DNA from: Paraburkholderia largidicola
GTDB taxonomy: Bacteria > Pseudomonadota > Gammaproteobacteria > Burkholderiales > Burkholderiaceae
Direction of reading: 5' to 3'
NCBI RefSeq assembly: GCF_013426895.1
Contig: NZ_AP023174.1
Coordinates: 3,658,001-3,722,000 of the forward strand
Length of the DNA: 64,000 nt
The notes beneath the pieces were generated by a model. The model was given only the letters and a program-made list of their open reading frames with translations, ran no database searches and was not told the DNA's origin. Made by a program: the position numbers and the translations under genes. Positions 33,139 through 42,068 of the stretch are shown in pieces; within the stretch, counting starts at the first letter, position 1; each line of letters opens with the position of its first letter.

Positions 33139-33170
33139 AAAAAACGGCGTGTTTCACGTGAAACACGCCG
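33139..33170 (-). terminator. Intrinsic terminator of the first liv operon, built on the parS palindrome
   Basis: Read on the minus strand, the 26-base palindrome at 33145-33170 folds to a hairpin with a GC-rich base and runs directly into six Ts (As at 33139-33144 on the plus strand). It lies 37 bases after the livF stop codon and 103 bases before the mnmG start, the expected place for a liv terminator. Confidence 0.7.
33145..33170. other. parS: parS centromere site between mnmG and the first liv operon
   Basis: The core TGTTTCACGTGAAACA (33150-33165) is the perfect parS consensus. It is extended on both sides by CGGCG/CGCCG to a 26-bp perfect palindrome. It lies 1.53 kb from the copy within mnmG, in the intergenic region upstream of mnmG. 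Confidence 0.93.
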
Positions 33171-33206
33171 CTCGTTTGACAGCCAATCCGCCAAAAATTC
33201 CTTTCG

Positions 33207-33968
33207 CTAGGCGACTTTCTTTGTCAGGCCCAAATATGTTTCGATGACACGCGGATTCTGCGCCAACTCATTCGCCTCCCCTTCCAACGCTAGCTCTCCT
33301 GTTTCGAGAACATAGCCATAGTCGGAGATCTGTAGCGCAGCGCGTGCGTTCTGCTCGATCAACAGCGTGGCGACACCCGTCTGACGCAATGCGCTGATGA
33401 TATGAAAAATCTCTTTCACAATGAGTGGCGCCAGACCCAAGCTCGGCTCATCGAGCATCAGCAGATCCGGCTTGCCCATCAGCGCGCGCCCAACCGCCAG
33501 CATTTGCCGCTCGCCGCCCGACAACGTGCCAGCAGCCTGTTTGCGTCGCTCCTTCAGCCGCGGAAAAAGCTGGAACACCGGCTCAAGTTGGTCGAGATAA
33601 TTCCGCTCGCCAGCGCGCTTGCGCCGATAAGCGCCCAAAACCAGATTGTCCTCGACCGTCATTGCTGAAAACAGCTCGCGCTTCTCCGGCACAAGACACA
33701 TTCCACGCGCCACGCGCTTCTCGATGGGGACATGGCTGACATCCTCGTCCCGATAGGTGATCGCGCCCTTGGCATGCCCGGTCACGGGCAGCGCGCCCAT
33801 GATCGCGTTCAGCAGCGTCGACTTGCCCGCGCCGTTCGGACCGATCACCGAGACGATCTGGCCGGGGCGCACCGCGATCTTCGCGCCATGCAGCGCTTCG
33901 ACCTTTCCATAACGCACGGAAAGGCTGCTCACTTCGAGAATCGGTGCAGCTGTTGTCTGATTCGCCAT
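33207..33968 (-). CDS. livF: Branched-chain amino-acid-type ABC transporter ATPase LivF
   Basis: Second ATPase of the first Liv system, energising uptake at the inner membrane. The 253-residue protein has Walker [10 protein letters not shown], the signature LSGGERQMLAVGRAL, Walker B LLMLDEPSLGLAP, and the H-loop region LLIEQNARAAL. Its ATG at 33968 overlaps the stop of the fused LivM-LivG gene (TGATG) with GGGGTGGAG upstream, so the two are coupled. It is the last gene before the parS/terminator element. Confidence 0.93.
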   Translation of the reverse strand: MANQTTAAPILEVSSLSVRYGKVEALHGAKIAVRPGQIVSVIGPNGAGKSTLLNAIMGALPVTGHAKGAITYRDEDVSHVPIEKRVARGMCLVPEKRELFSAMTVEDNLVLGAYRRKRAGERNYLDQLEPVFQLFPRLKERRKQAAGTLSGGERQMLAVGRALMGKPDLLMLDEPSLGLAPLIVKEIFHIISALRQTGVATLLIEQNARAALQISDYGYVLETGELALEGEANELAQNPRVIETYLGLTKKVA

Positions 33969-35752
33969 CACTCCACCCCGCCCAAGTACGCTTCCAGCAC
34001 GGCCGGATCGTTCTGCACGTCTTGCGGCAAACCTTCCGCGATACGCGTCCCAAACTCCATGACCACCAGCCGATCCGTCAGATTCATCACGAAATCCATA
34101 TCGTGTTCGACGAGCAGAACGCTCATGCCTTCCTCGCGAAGCTTGCGCAGCAGCGTCGCCAGTTGCTGCTTTTCCTGATAACGCAGGCCGGCTGCCGGCT
34201 CATCGAGCAGCAGAAGCGTCGGATCGCAGCACAGCGCCCGTGCAATCTCCAGAATCCGCTGTTTGCCCAGCGCGAGGCTACCCGCCTCATCGTACATATG
34301 CTCTTCGAGGCCAACGCGCCGAATCTGGCGAGCCGCTTCCGCCATCAGCCGCGCCTCCTCGGCCGCGTTCAGGCGCGCCACGCTGCGCCACACGCCGGCA
34401 TGCCCACGCAGGTGCGCGCCGATCGCGACATTCTCCAGCACGGTCATCCCCGGCAGCAGCTTGACATGCTGAAAGGTGCGCCCAATGCCCCTTCTGACGA
34501 TTTCACGTGAATTGAGCGCATCGATACGTTGGCCCTGAAATGAAATCGAGCCGCTCGTCGGCTGCAGGACGCCTGTGACCAGATTGAAGGTCGTCGATTT
34601 GCCTGCGCCGTTAGGCCCAATCAAGCCAATGATCTGCCCCGCCTTCACTTCGAAGCTGACATCGTTCACCGCGACCAGACCGCCGAACTGCTTACGCGCC
34701 TTGTCCACCACCAGCAGCGATTCACCCGCAGTCGGCTTGCTGCGCTGCGGCAAAGCATCCGCATGATCTGGCACATGCGCGCGCGGGCCGCGCGGGAACA
34801 TCCGCGCGACGAACGGCCACACACCTTGGCGCGCATACTGCAAAAGCAGCACCATCAGGACGCCAAACACGATAATTTCGAAGTTGCCGTTTTCACCGAG
34901 CAGTTTCGGCAGCAGGGTCTGCAAATAGTCCTGCAGAATCGTCAGGATCGCCGCACCCAGCACCGCGCCCCAGACGTGCGCAACGCCCCCGACCACGGCC
35001 ATGAACAGAAACTCGATGCCGTGATTGAGGCCGAACGGCGTCGGATTCACCGCGCGCTGCAAATGCGCGTAGAGAAAGCCCGAAATCGCTGCCAGCACCG
35101 CTGCGTAGACGAAGATCACGACGCGCATCCACGCCGTATTCACGCCCATTGCCTCTGCCATCAAGCCACCGCCGCGCAGAGCGCGAATCGCACGCCCCGG
35201 CCGGCTATTAAGCAGATTCTGAACAGACACCACGGCGCCGAGCACGACGATCCAGATCAGGTAGTAGATATGGCGGCCCGATTCCAGATTGATGCCGAGC
35301 ACGTTCAACACCGGTATTCCGTTGATCCCGTCGTACTTGCCGAGCATCTCCATATTGCCGAACAGGAAGAACAGCGCGAGACCCCATGCGATCGTTCCGA
35401 GCGGCAGGAAGTGGCCCGACAGCCGCATCGTGACGGCGCCCAGCAGCAGCGCAATCAGCGCCGTCAGCACGACGCCGACGATCAGCGCGAGCCACGGTGA
35501 CACGCCGAACTGCGTCGTCAGATACGCCGTCGTATACGCGCCGACGCCGACGAATGCCGCCTGCCCAAAGCTCGTCATTCCGCCGATACCCGTCAGCAGC
35601 ACGAGGCCGATCGCCACGATCGAATACAGCCCGATGTAGTTGAGCAGCGTCACCCAGTACTCGGGCACGCGGATCGGCTGCGGTAGCACGGGCAGCGCGA
35701 ACATGACGACGAGGAACAACCAGAAGAACCTGTTTTTCATGATGCGTTTCAT
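33968..35752 (-). CDS. livM-livG: Fused LivM permease - LivG ATPase of a branched-chain amino-acid ABC transporter
   Basis: A 594-residue natural fusion. Residues 1 to ~325 are a LivM-type permease with about eight to ten helices, including the conserved [11 protein letters not shown] and [13 protein letters not shown] segments. After a polar linker, residues ~345-594 are a LivG ATPase with Walker [10 protein letters not shown] near 381 and Walker [12 protein letters not shown] near 517. The ABC signature near 494 is [14 protein letters not shown], lacking the usual LSxGxQ start. The ribosome site AGGAG overlaps the poly-glutamate tail and stop of livH. A sequencing join is unlikely, because the linker reads smoothly in frame. 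Confidence 0.93.
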   Translation of the reverse strand: MKRIMKNRFFWLFLVVMFALPVLPQPIRVPEYWVTLLNYIGLYSIVAIGLVLLTGIGGMTSFGQAAFVGVGAYTTAYLTTQFGVSPWLALIVGVVLTALIALLLGAVTMRLSGHFLPLGTIAWGLALFFLFGNMEMLGKYDGINGIPVLNVLGINLESGRHIYYLIWIVVLGAVVSVQNLLNSRPGRAIRALRGGGLMAEAMGVNTAWMRVVIFVYAAVLAAISGFLYAHLQRAVNPTPFGLNHGIEFLFMAVVGGVAHVWGAVLGAAILTILQDYLQTLLPKLLGENGNFEIIVFGVLMVLLLQYARQGVWPFVARMFPRGPRAHVPDHADALPQRSKPTAGESLLVVDKARKQFGGLVAVNDVSFEVKAGQIIGLIGPNGAGKSTTFNLVTGVLQPTSGSISFQGQRIDALNSREIVRRGIGRTFQHVKLLPGMTVLENVAIGAHLRGHAGVWRSVARLNAAEEARLMAEAARQIRRVGLEEHMYDEAGSLALGKQRILEIARALCCDPTLLLLDEPAAGLRYQEKQQLATLLRKLREEGMSVLLVEHDMDFVMNLTDRLVVMEFGTRIAEGLPQDVQNDPAVLEAYLGGVE

Positions 35753-35756
35753 CGCG

Positions 35757-36812
35757 TCACTCCTCCTCTTCTTCCGCGTGCGGGCTGGCTAGACTCCGCC
35801 AGAGCAGCACGGGAATGATCAGCGTGAACACGATCACTTCCTTGTAGGAACTGGCCCAGAACGATGAATAAGACTCCAGCAAGCCGACGAGTATCGAACC
35901 CGCAAACGCCAGCGGATAACTGACCAGCCCGCCGATAATCGCCCCTACGAAGCCCTTCAGACCGATCAGGAAGCCCGAGTCGTAGTAGATGGTCGTCAGC
36001 GGCGCGACGAGAATCCCGCACAGCACGCCGAGGCCGGCCGCCAGCGTGAACGCGAGCCGACCCGCCTGCGTCGTGCCGATGCCGACCAGCTGCGCGCCGA
36101 GCCGGTTCACCGACGTCGCGCGCAATGCCTTGCCGGAAATCGAGCGATCGAAATACACGTACAGCACACCGATCAGCACCACGGCCACACCGATCACCCA
36201 CACGCTCTGCCCTGAGATCGCCAGGCTGCCGATGTTGAAGGTGGAATCGGTGAAGGCGTTGGTCCGCGAGCCTTCCGCGCCGAACATCACGAGCCCGAGG
36301 CCGACCATCGCGAAGTGCACGGCGACGGAGACGATCAGCAGCAACAGCGTCGTCCCTTCGGCAACTGGCTCGTAGGCGAGGCGATAGACGAACGGCCCCA
36401 TCGGCACCACGATCAGCAGCGTCAGCGCGATCTGCGCGAGCATCGGCAGCGGCTGCATGAATACGCCGCGCGTGACCGCGTAGACGGCAACGGGAAACAG
36501 CAGATACTTGCCGACCAGCATCACGAGTGCGCGCGCCGCATGACGCCGCCGCTCCGCGTGCCGCGCCATGCCGATCACCTCGACCACGAAGCACGCGAGC
36601 CCCATCGCCATCAGCAGCCAGCATGTCGCCGGAAACTTCTGTGTCTGCAATGCGGCGAGCGTCAGCGCGCCATACGACACGAACTCCCCTTGCGGGATGA
36701 AAATGGCGCGCGTCACGGAGAACACCAGCACCAACGCGAGCGCGAGCAATGCGTAGATCGCGCCGGTCGTGATGCCGTCCTGCGCGAGGATCGCCGCAAT
36801 TGATAGATCCAT
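35757..36812 (-). CDS. livH: Branched-chain amino-acid-type ABC transporter permease LivH
   Basis: A 351-residue inner-membrane permease with about nine helices. The family motif region TGAIYALLALALVLVFSVTRAIFIPQGEFV is at the N-terminus, and the second conserved loop is FDRSISGKALRATSVNRLGAQLVGI. It has an inserted hydrophilic stretch (GMARHAERRRHAARALV) and ends in five glutamates whose GAG codons double as the ribosome site for livM-livG. AGGAA precedes the ATG. Confidence 0.92.
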   Translation of the reverse strand: MDLSIAAILAQDGITTGAIYALLALALVLVFSVTRAIFIPQGEFVSYGALTLAALQTQKFPATCWLLMAMGLACFVVEVIGMARHAERRRHAARALVMLVGKYLLFPVAVYAVTRGVFMQPLPMLAQIALTLLIVVPMGPFVYRLAYEPVAEGTTLLLLIVSVAVHFAMVGLGLVMFGAEGSRTNAFTDSTFNIGSLAISGQSVWVIGVAVVLIGVLYVYFDRSISGKALRATSVNRLGAQLVGIGTTQAGRLAFTLAAGLGVLCGILVAPLTTIYYDSGFLIGLKGFVGAIIGGLVSYPLAFAGSILVGLLESYSSFWASSYKEVIVFTLIIPVLLWRSLASPHAEEEEE

Positions 36813-36900
36813 ACTTCCTCGTCCTGGAACGTCGAAATCGAAACTAAGAAACGATGAGAGCTGGCTGACCGACCACCAGCCACGAAGCGAAGCTGAAACA

Positions 36901-36938
36901 CATAAAACAACTGCCGCGCCTGAGATACGGCGCGGCAG
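36901..36938 (-). terminator. Attenuating hairpin between the binding-protein gene and livH
   Basis: CTGCCGCGCC and GGCGCGGCAG (36911-36920 and 36929-36938) pair perfectly around TGAGATAC. On the minus strand TTGTTTTATG follows. It lies 95 bases after the stop of the binding-protein gene at 37033 and 90 bases before livH, consistent with partial termination that makes more binding protein than permease. Confidence 0.6.
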
Positions 36939-37032
36939 GGCTTGCCATTGTTATCGATCAGAAATGGCCGCGTGGCTTAAGAGTCTTCGCATACGCCGGC
37001 CACCACGCATTGCGCGAGAGGCGCGTACCGTC

Positions 37033-38193
37033 TTAGTCGTTTTGGAGTTTCCACTTGCCATCAGAAATCTCGACGATTACGCGTGCGCGCTTGTCGAGAC
37101 CGTTGTGGTCGGTGGGCGTCGTGTTCATGATGCCGTGCGAAAGTGGCAAGTCCTTGACGTTCTCGAGCGCTTCACGCAATGCGACGCGGAACGCTTCCGT
37201 GCCCGGCTGGCCCTTCTTCAGCGCCTCGGGAATCGCACGCTGGAGCATCTGGCCGGCATCCCACGCGTGACCGCCGAAGGTCGCCACCGTACCCACGCCA
37301 TAGGCCTTCTCATACGCGTTCTTGTACGCGAGCGACGACTTCTTCACCGGGTTCGAATCGGGCAACTGATCGGCGACGAGAATCGGGCCTGCGGGCAGCA
37401 ATTCGCCTTCGCAATCCTTGCCGCACACGCGCAGGAAGTCGTTGTTCGCGACGCCGTGCGTCTGATAGATCTTGCCCTTGTAGCCGCGCTCCTTGAGCGC
37501 CTTCGCTGGCAGCGCGGACGGCGTGCCCGCGCCGGCGATCAGCACCGCGTCCGCATTCGATGCAGCGAGCTTCAGCACCTGCCCCGTCACCGATGCATCG
37601 GTGCGGTTATAGCGTTCATTCGCGACGATCTTCAGATGATGGGCTTCCGCCGCCTTGCTGAACACGTTGTACCAGTTCTCGCCATAGGCATCTGCGAAGC
37701 CGATGAACGCCACCGTCTTCACGCCGTGCTTCTCCATGTACTCGGCGATCGCATCGGCCATCAGACCGTCGTTTTGCGGCGTCTTGAACGCCCATGAACG
37801 CTTCGCATCCATCGGCGAGATGATGGCCGCCGATGCCGCGAGCGAGATCACCGGCGTCTTGCCTTCGGAAGCGGGGTCTAGCATGGCGAGCGAGTTCGGC
37901 GTGACCGTCGAGCCGATGATCGCATCGACGTGATCTTCATCGATCAGCTTGCGCGTGTTCTGCACGGCGCGGCTCGTATCCGATGCGTCGTCGAGCACGA
38001 TGTACTGCACGCTCTTGCCCGCGATTTCCTTCGGCAGCAGCGCAATCGTGTTTTTCTCAGGGATGCCGAGCGATGCAGCCGGTCCCGTCGTGGACAGCGT
38101 GACCCCGATCTTCACCTGCGCCATCGCCGCACTTGCTCCGCACACGAGCGCCATCGCGATCGCGGTACGGACCCATTGCTTTGTCGTTTTCAT
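37033..38193 (-). CDS. Branched-chain amino-acid-type periplasmic binding protein (copy A)
   Basis: A 386-residue type-I binding protein with a signal peptide ending ASAAMAQ and the mature start VKIGVTLSTTGPAASLG. It contains two cysteines in RVCGKDCEG that could form a disulfide. GGAGA lies six bases before the ATG. It precedes the livH, livM-livG, livF genes with a hairpin between, and is very similar along its length to the next upstream gene (shared GIPEKNT, VLDDA, MDAKRSW, THGVANNDFLRVCGKDCEG, FGGHAWDAG). The ligand is likely a branched-chain or aromatic/other amino acid. Confidence 0.9.
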   Translation of the reverse strand: MKTTKQWVRTAIAMALVCGASAAMAQVKIGVTLSTTGPAASLGIPEKNTIALLPKEIAGKSVQYIVLDDASDTSRAVQNTRKLIDEDHVDAIIGSTVTPNSLAMLDPASEGKTPVISLAASAAIISPMDAKRSWAFKTPQNDGLMADAIAEYMEKHGVKTVAFIGFADAYGENWYNVFSKAAEAHHLKIVANERYNRTDASVTGQVLKLAASNADAVLIAGAGTPSALPAKALKERGYKGKIYQTHGVANNDFLRVCGKDCEGELLPAGPILVADQLPDSNPVKKSSLAYKNAYEKAYGVGTVATFGGHAWDAGQMLQRAIPEALKKGQPGTEAFRVALREALENVKDLPLSHGIMNTTPTDHNGLDKRARVIVEISDGKWKLQND

Positions 38194-38390
38194 TGCTCGT
38201 CTCCAAACGCTTTAAATGCGTGTCGTAATCCGGTTCAGGAACCGGGTAACTGAATCTAGTTATCGGGTATAAGCCTGCCAAGCATGGTTTTCCCTGCTCG
38301 TTGCAATTGCGTCAAACGTCAAACGCAGGCTCTACCGCTTTCGTCACTCCCCTACCCATTGCACGGCTTTTTTATTCAGACATCTCGCGT

Positions 38391-38429
38391 GCAATAAAAA
38401 AGACGCGTCAACTGCTCGCGTCTTTTTTT
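38391..38429 (-). terminator. Intrinsic terminator of binding-protein copy B
   Basis: AGACGCG and CGCGTCT (38401-38407 and 38417-38423) pair; on the minus strand TTTTTATTGC follows, and on the plus strand seven Ts follow. It lies 36 bases beyond the stop codon at 38459. The U tracts on both sides make it a possible bidirectional terminator. Confidence 0.8.
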
Positions 38430-38458
38430 GTGAATTCGAGTTCGTTAATTCGCCTCGT

Positions 38459-39625
38459 TTAATCGGAAGCAAGCTTCCATTTGCCGTCGACGATTTGCAC
38501 CATCACACGTGCGCGCTGATCGAGACCCGCGTGATCGTTCACGCTCATGTTGAAGATACCGTGCGAGCCCGGCAGATCTTTCGTGTCTTCGAGCGCGACG
38601 CGCAATGCTTCACGGAATTGCGGCGTACCCGGCTGGCCCTTCTTCAAAGCGATGGGAATGGCGTGCTGCAGAAGCAGACCCGCGTCCCATGCGTGACCGC
38701 CGAACGTCGAGATCGAACCCGCGCCGTTGGCGCCTTCATAGGCGTGCTTATAGGCGAGCGAAGCCTTCTTCACAGGATTCGAATCGGGCAGCTGATCGGC
38801 GACGAGCAGCGGGCCGGCGGGCAGATACGTGCCTTCGCAATCCTTGCCGCACACGCGCAGGAAGTCGTTATTCGCAACGCCGTGCGTCTGATAGTACTTG
38901 CCCTTGAAGCCGCGCTCGCGCAGTGTCTTTTCCGGCAATGCGGCCGGCGTGCCCGCACCGGCGATGAGCACGGCATCCGGGTTCTGCGACATCATCTTCA
39001 GCACCTGGCCCGTCACGGACGCATCGTTGCGCGCGAAACGTTCATTCGCGACGACCTTGATCTTCTTGAGATCGGCGGCCTTGGTGAATTCCTTGAACCA
39101 GCTCTCGCCGTACGCATCCGAGAAGCCGATGAAAGCCACCGTCTTCACGCCGTGGTTCGACATGTGTTGTGCAATCGCCGTCGCCATCAGAATGTCGTTC
39201 TGCGGCGTCTTGAAGACCCACGAGCGCTTCGCATCCATCGGCTCGACGATCGACGCCGCTGCCGCCATCGAGATCATCGGCGTTTGCGTTTCGTTGGCGA
39301 TGTCGATCATGGCCAGCGAGTTCGGCACGACAGTCGAGCCGATCAACGCGTCGACGTGATCTTCACTGGTGAGCTTGCGTGCGTTCTTGACGGCTTGCGT
39401 CGAGTCGGTTGCATCGTCGAGCACGATGTAGTCGATTTTCTGGCCCGCGATTTCCTTCGGCAGAAGTGCGCTGGTGTTCTTCTCCGGAATGCCGAGCGAG
39501 GCCGCGGGCCCCGTCGCCGATACCGTCATGCCGATTTTCACGTCCGCGAATGCCGCGCCGCTATAGGTTGCGCACACGCCTGCCGCGACGAGTGCCGCGC
39601 TGATCCACCGCAATGCCGACTTCAT
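38459..39625 (-). CDS. Branched-chain amino-acid-type periplasmic binding protein (copy B)
   Basis: A 388-residue paralogue of the gene immediately downstream, with signal peptide ending GAAFA and mature start DVKIGMTVSATGPAASLGIPEK. It retains the RVCGKDCEG cysteine pair. GAGGAG precedes the ATG. It has its own terminator and a likely separate promoter, so it is expressed independently of copy A while presumably feeding the same LivH-LivMG-LivF transporter. The tandem pair looks like a local duplication followed by divergence, perhaps giving different ligand range. Confidence 0.9.
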   Translation of the reverse strand: MKSALRWISAALVAAGVCATYSGAAFADVKIGMTVSATGPAASLGIPEKNTSALLPKEIAGQKIDYIVLDDATDSTQAVKNARKLTSEDHVDALIGSTVVPNSLAMIDIANETQTPMISMAAAASIVEPMDAKRSWVFKTPQNDILMATAIAQHMSNHGVKTVAFIGFSDAYGESWFKEFTKAADLKKIKVVANERFARNDASVTGQVLKMMSQNPDAVLIAGAGTPAALPEKTLRERGFKGKYYQTHGVANNDFLRVCGKDCEGTYLPAGPLLVADQLPDSNPVKKASLAYKHAYEGANGAGSISTFGGHAWDAGLLLQHAIPIALKKGQPGTPQFREALRVALEDTKDLPGSHGIFNMSVNDHAGLDQRARVMVQIVDGKWKLASD

Positions 39626-40120
39626 TCCGCTCCTCTACGCCCCGATGTTCGAATGGATTCGAATGTTTCCAAAGGCCGACCCGATGGTCGGCGAATGGCG
39701 AGTGTAGCGGAGGCATACCGCAGGCGGCAAGCGCTTTGAAGGCTTTGAATCTTTGGGGAAAAATGCCGGGCGCAGCGAGAGAGAAAACGCCAGATTTACA
39801 ACGCCGCGCGACGCAGAAAGGCGCGCTGAAGAAGATGAGTTTTGAACGGAAAAAGTAAAAAGCGCTGTTGGATTTCGTCCAACAGCGCTTTTGTATGGGC
39901 ACTTATGCGCCTCATGTCTCCTCGTTCTCCACCTGCAAAATTCGGTGCATCAGAACTGTGTGAAGATTAAACGGGGGACGCTTCACGAGCAACTAGCATT
40001 TACCCTAGTGGTGCAGCGCCGCACAAAATTGGGGCGCATTCTTGTAGTTTCGCTCCATGTTCGCGTCATTTCGCAGCGGCTAACCCTTACTTCGGATCGC
40101 AAACTAATTTCCTGGCCCAC
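39626..40120. other. 495-base spacer between the two liv regions
   Basis: No protein-like frame. It includes the probable promoter of binding-protein copy B and, at 39858-39891, the terminator of the second liv operon. The rest (39893-40120) shows nothing recognisable. Confidence 0.4.
39854..39893 (-). terminator. Intrinsic terminator of the second liv operon
   Basis: AAGCGCTGTTGGA and TCCAACAGCGCTT form a 13-bp perfect stem around TTTCG (39860-39890). On the minus strand TTTACTTTTT follows, and on the plus strand TTTTG. It is 230 bases past the permease stop at 40121. Confidence 0.75.
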
Positions 40121-41095
40121 TCAGGCGCGCAACGGTTTGACCCGCTGCACGATCTCGCCGACGATGCCGCGCCGGAACGCCAGCACGCACGCGATGAAAA
40201 TAAGCCCTGTGACGATCGTCGCCGACTCACCGAGTGAACGGAACCACTCAACACCCGTCACCGACGCCAGCCCGCTGCCGATATCGCCAAGCCGGTCTTC
40301 CAGCGCGACGATCAACGCGGCGCCGAGCAACGGACCGAACAGCGTGCCCATGCCGCCCACCAGCGTCATCAGCACGACGAGGCCCGACATCGTCCAGTAC
40401 GCATCGCCGAGCGTTTCGAAGCCAAGCACCAGTACCTTGAGCGAGCCGGCAAGACCCGCAAGACCCGCCGACAGAATGAACGCCAGCAGCTTGAAGCGGT
40501 TCGTATCATAGCCGAGCGAGATCGCGCGAGGCTCGTTCTCCTTGATCGCGATCAGCACCTGCCCGAACGGCGAATGCACGATCCTCACGATCAGCAGGAA
40601 CGCGAGCACCATCACGGCCAGCACGACGAAGTACAGCGTCAGGTCCGAAGACAGGCTCAACGTGCCGAACAGCTTGCCGCGCGGCACGCCTTGCAGGCCA
40701 TCTTCGCCATGTGTGAACGGAGCCTGCAGGAACACGAAGTAGACCATCTGCGCGAGCGCGAGCGTCACCATCGCGAAGTAAATGCCCTGTCGGCGAATCG
40801 CGAACAGACCGACCACAAAGCCCAGTAGGGTCGCCGCCGCCACGCCCGCTATCACGCCAACTTCGGGCGACATGCCGAGCGTCTGGATCGTGTAACCGGT
40901 GATATAGCCGGCCGTCGCGAGAAACATTGCGTGTCCAAACGACAGCAGGCCCGTATAGCCGATCAGCAGATTGAACGCGGCCGCGAACAACGCAAAGCAC
41001 AACACCTTCATCACGAACACGGGATACGCGCCAACAAACGGCGCGACGATCAGCGCGACCAGCAGCAGAACGTAGAGCGCTTTTCTCTGCATCAT
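40121..41095 (-). CDS. livM: Branched-chain amino-acid-type ABC transporter permease LivM (second system)
   Basis: A 324-residue inner-membrane permease with about nine helices. The family segment YTGLLSFGHAMFLATAGYITGY and the cytoplasmic-loop motif FGQVLIAIKENEPRAISLGY are clear. Unlike the first system it is not fused to an ATPase. Its start overlaps the livH stop codon by four bases. It is the last gene of the operon ordered livG, livF, binding protein, livH, livM. Confidence 0.93.
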   Translation of the reverse strand: MMQRKALYVLLLVALIVAPFVGAYPVFVMKVLCFALFAAAFNLLIGYTGLLSFGHAMFLATAGYITGYTIQTLGMSPEVGVIAGVAAATLLGFVVGLFAIRRQGIYFAMVTLALAQMVYFVFLQAPFTHGEDGLQGVPRGKLFGTLSLSSDLTLYFVVLAVMVLAFLLIVRIVHSPFGQVLIAIKENEPRAISLGYDTNRFKLLAFILSAGLAGLAGSLKVLVLGFETLGDAYWTMSGLVVLMTLVGGMGTLFGPLLGAALIVALEDRLGDIGSGLASVTGVEWFRSLGESATIVTGLIFIACVLAFRRGIVGEIVQRVKPLRA

Positions 41096-41976
41096 TTTTC
41101 CTTGCCGAAGAGACCCGCCGGACGCACGAGCAACACGAGCGCCATGATCACGAAGACCACGGTCGCCGACGCTTCCGGATAGAACACGCGCGTGAACCCT
41201 TCGATCACGCCCAGCAACAGGCCCGTGAGAATCGACCCCATGATCGAGCCCATGCCGCCGATCACGACGACCGCGAACACCGTGATGATCATCGGCTGGC
41301 CCATCAGCGGCGATACCTGAATGACGGGCGCCGCCAGCACGCCGGCAAACGCGGCCAGCGCGACGCCGAAGCCATACGTGAGCGTGACCATCATCGGTAC
41401 GTTAACGCCGAATGCCTCGACGAGCTTCGGGTTCTCCGTGCCCGCGCGCAGATACGCGCCAAGACGCGTCTTCTCGATCACGAACCACGTCGCGAAGCAC
41501 ACGATCAACGACGCGACGACCACCCACGCGCGATAGTTCGGCAGAAACATGAAGCCGAGATTGGTTGCGCCCGCAAGCGCCGACGGCACGTCGTACGGCT
41601 GCCCCGACGAACCGTAGATCGAATGGAACACGCCTTCGACGACGAGCGTCAGCCCGAATGTGAGCAACAGGCCGTAGAGGTGGTCGAGCTTGTACAGCCA
41701 GCGCAGCATCGAACGTTCGATCACGATGCCGAACAGCCCGACCAGCACGGGCGCGAGCACGAGCATCACCCAGTACGGCAGACTGAAATACGACAGGCCC
41801 ATCCACGTGAGCATCGCACCCAGCATGAACAACGCGCCATGCGCGAAGTTGATCACGTTGAGCAGACCGAAGATCACCGCCAGCCCCAGACTCAGAATCG
41901 CGTAGAACGAACCGTTCACGAGACCGAGCAGCAACTGGCTGAGCATCGCCGGAAGCGGAATGCCAAAGATATCCAT
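41092..41976 (-). CDS. livH: Branched-chain amino-acid-type ABC transporter permease LivH (second system)
   Basis: A 294-residue inner-membrane permease. The N-terminal segment LLLGLVNGSFYAILSLGLAVIFGLLNVINFAHGALFMLGA is the LivH signature, and the loop RTKLGAYLRAGTEN-like stretch (KTRLGAYLRAGTENPKLVEAFG) is conserved. The ATG at 41976 is used because the residues upstream in the open frame (to 42012) are not family-like; the ribosome site is weak. A hairpin separates it from the binding-protein gene. Confidence 0.92.
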   Translation of the reverse strand: MDIFGIPLPAMLSQLLLGLVNGSFYAILSLGLAVIFGLLNVINFAHGALFMLGAMLTWMGLSYFSLPYWVMLVLAPVLVGLFGIVIERSMLRWLYKLDHLYGLLLTFGLTLVVEGVFHSIYGSSGQPYDVPSALAGATNLGFMFLPNYRAWVVVASLIVCFATWFVIEKTRLGAYLRAGTENPKLVEAFGVNVPMMVTLTYGFGVALAAFAGVLAAPVIQVSPLMGQPMIITVFAVVVIGGMGSIMGSILTGLLLGVIEGFTRVFYPEASATVVFVIMALVLLVRPAGLFGKEK

Positions 41977-42023
41977 TGAATCCGCCGTCAGAATGATATC
42001 GACGCAGTTCACTCACGAGACAC

Positions 42024-42048
42024 AACGGGCGGCGCTGCGCCGCCCGTT
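42024..42048 (-). other. Perfect 11-bp hairpin between binding-protein and permease genes
   Basis: AACGGGCGGCG and CGCCGCCCGTT pair perfectly around CTG. There is no U tract, so it is more likely an mRNA-stabilising 3' hairpin for the binding-protein message than a terminator. Confidence 0.6.
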
Positions 42049-42068
42049 ACATCTTCGCTGCGAACCGC

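Noticed and set aside
34500..34513. A third possible parS (ATTTCACGTGAATT) inside livM-livG
   Set aside because: Only 11 of 14 consensus positions match, and the palindrome breaks at the ends. Probably chance or a weak secondary site.
37340..37355. tRNA T-loop-like GGGTTCGAATCGGG
   Set aside because: It lies within a binding-protein gene and has no acceptor or anticodon stems around it; no tRNA gene was found in the window.
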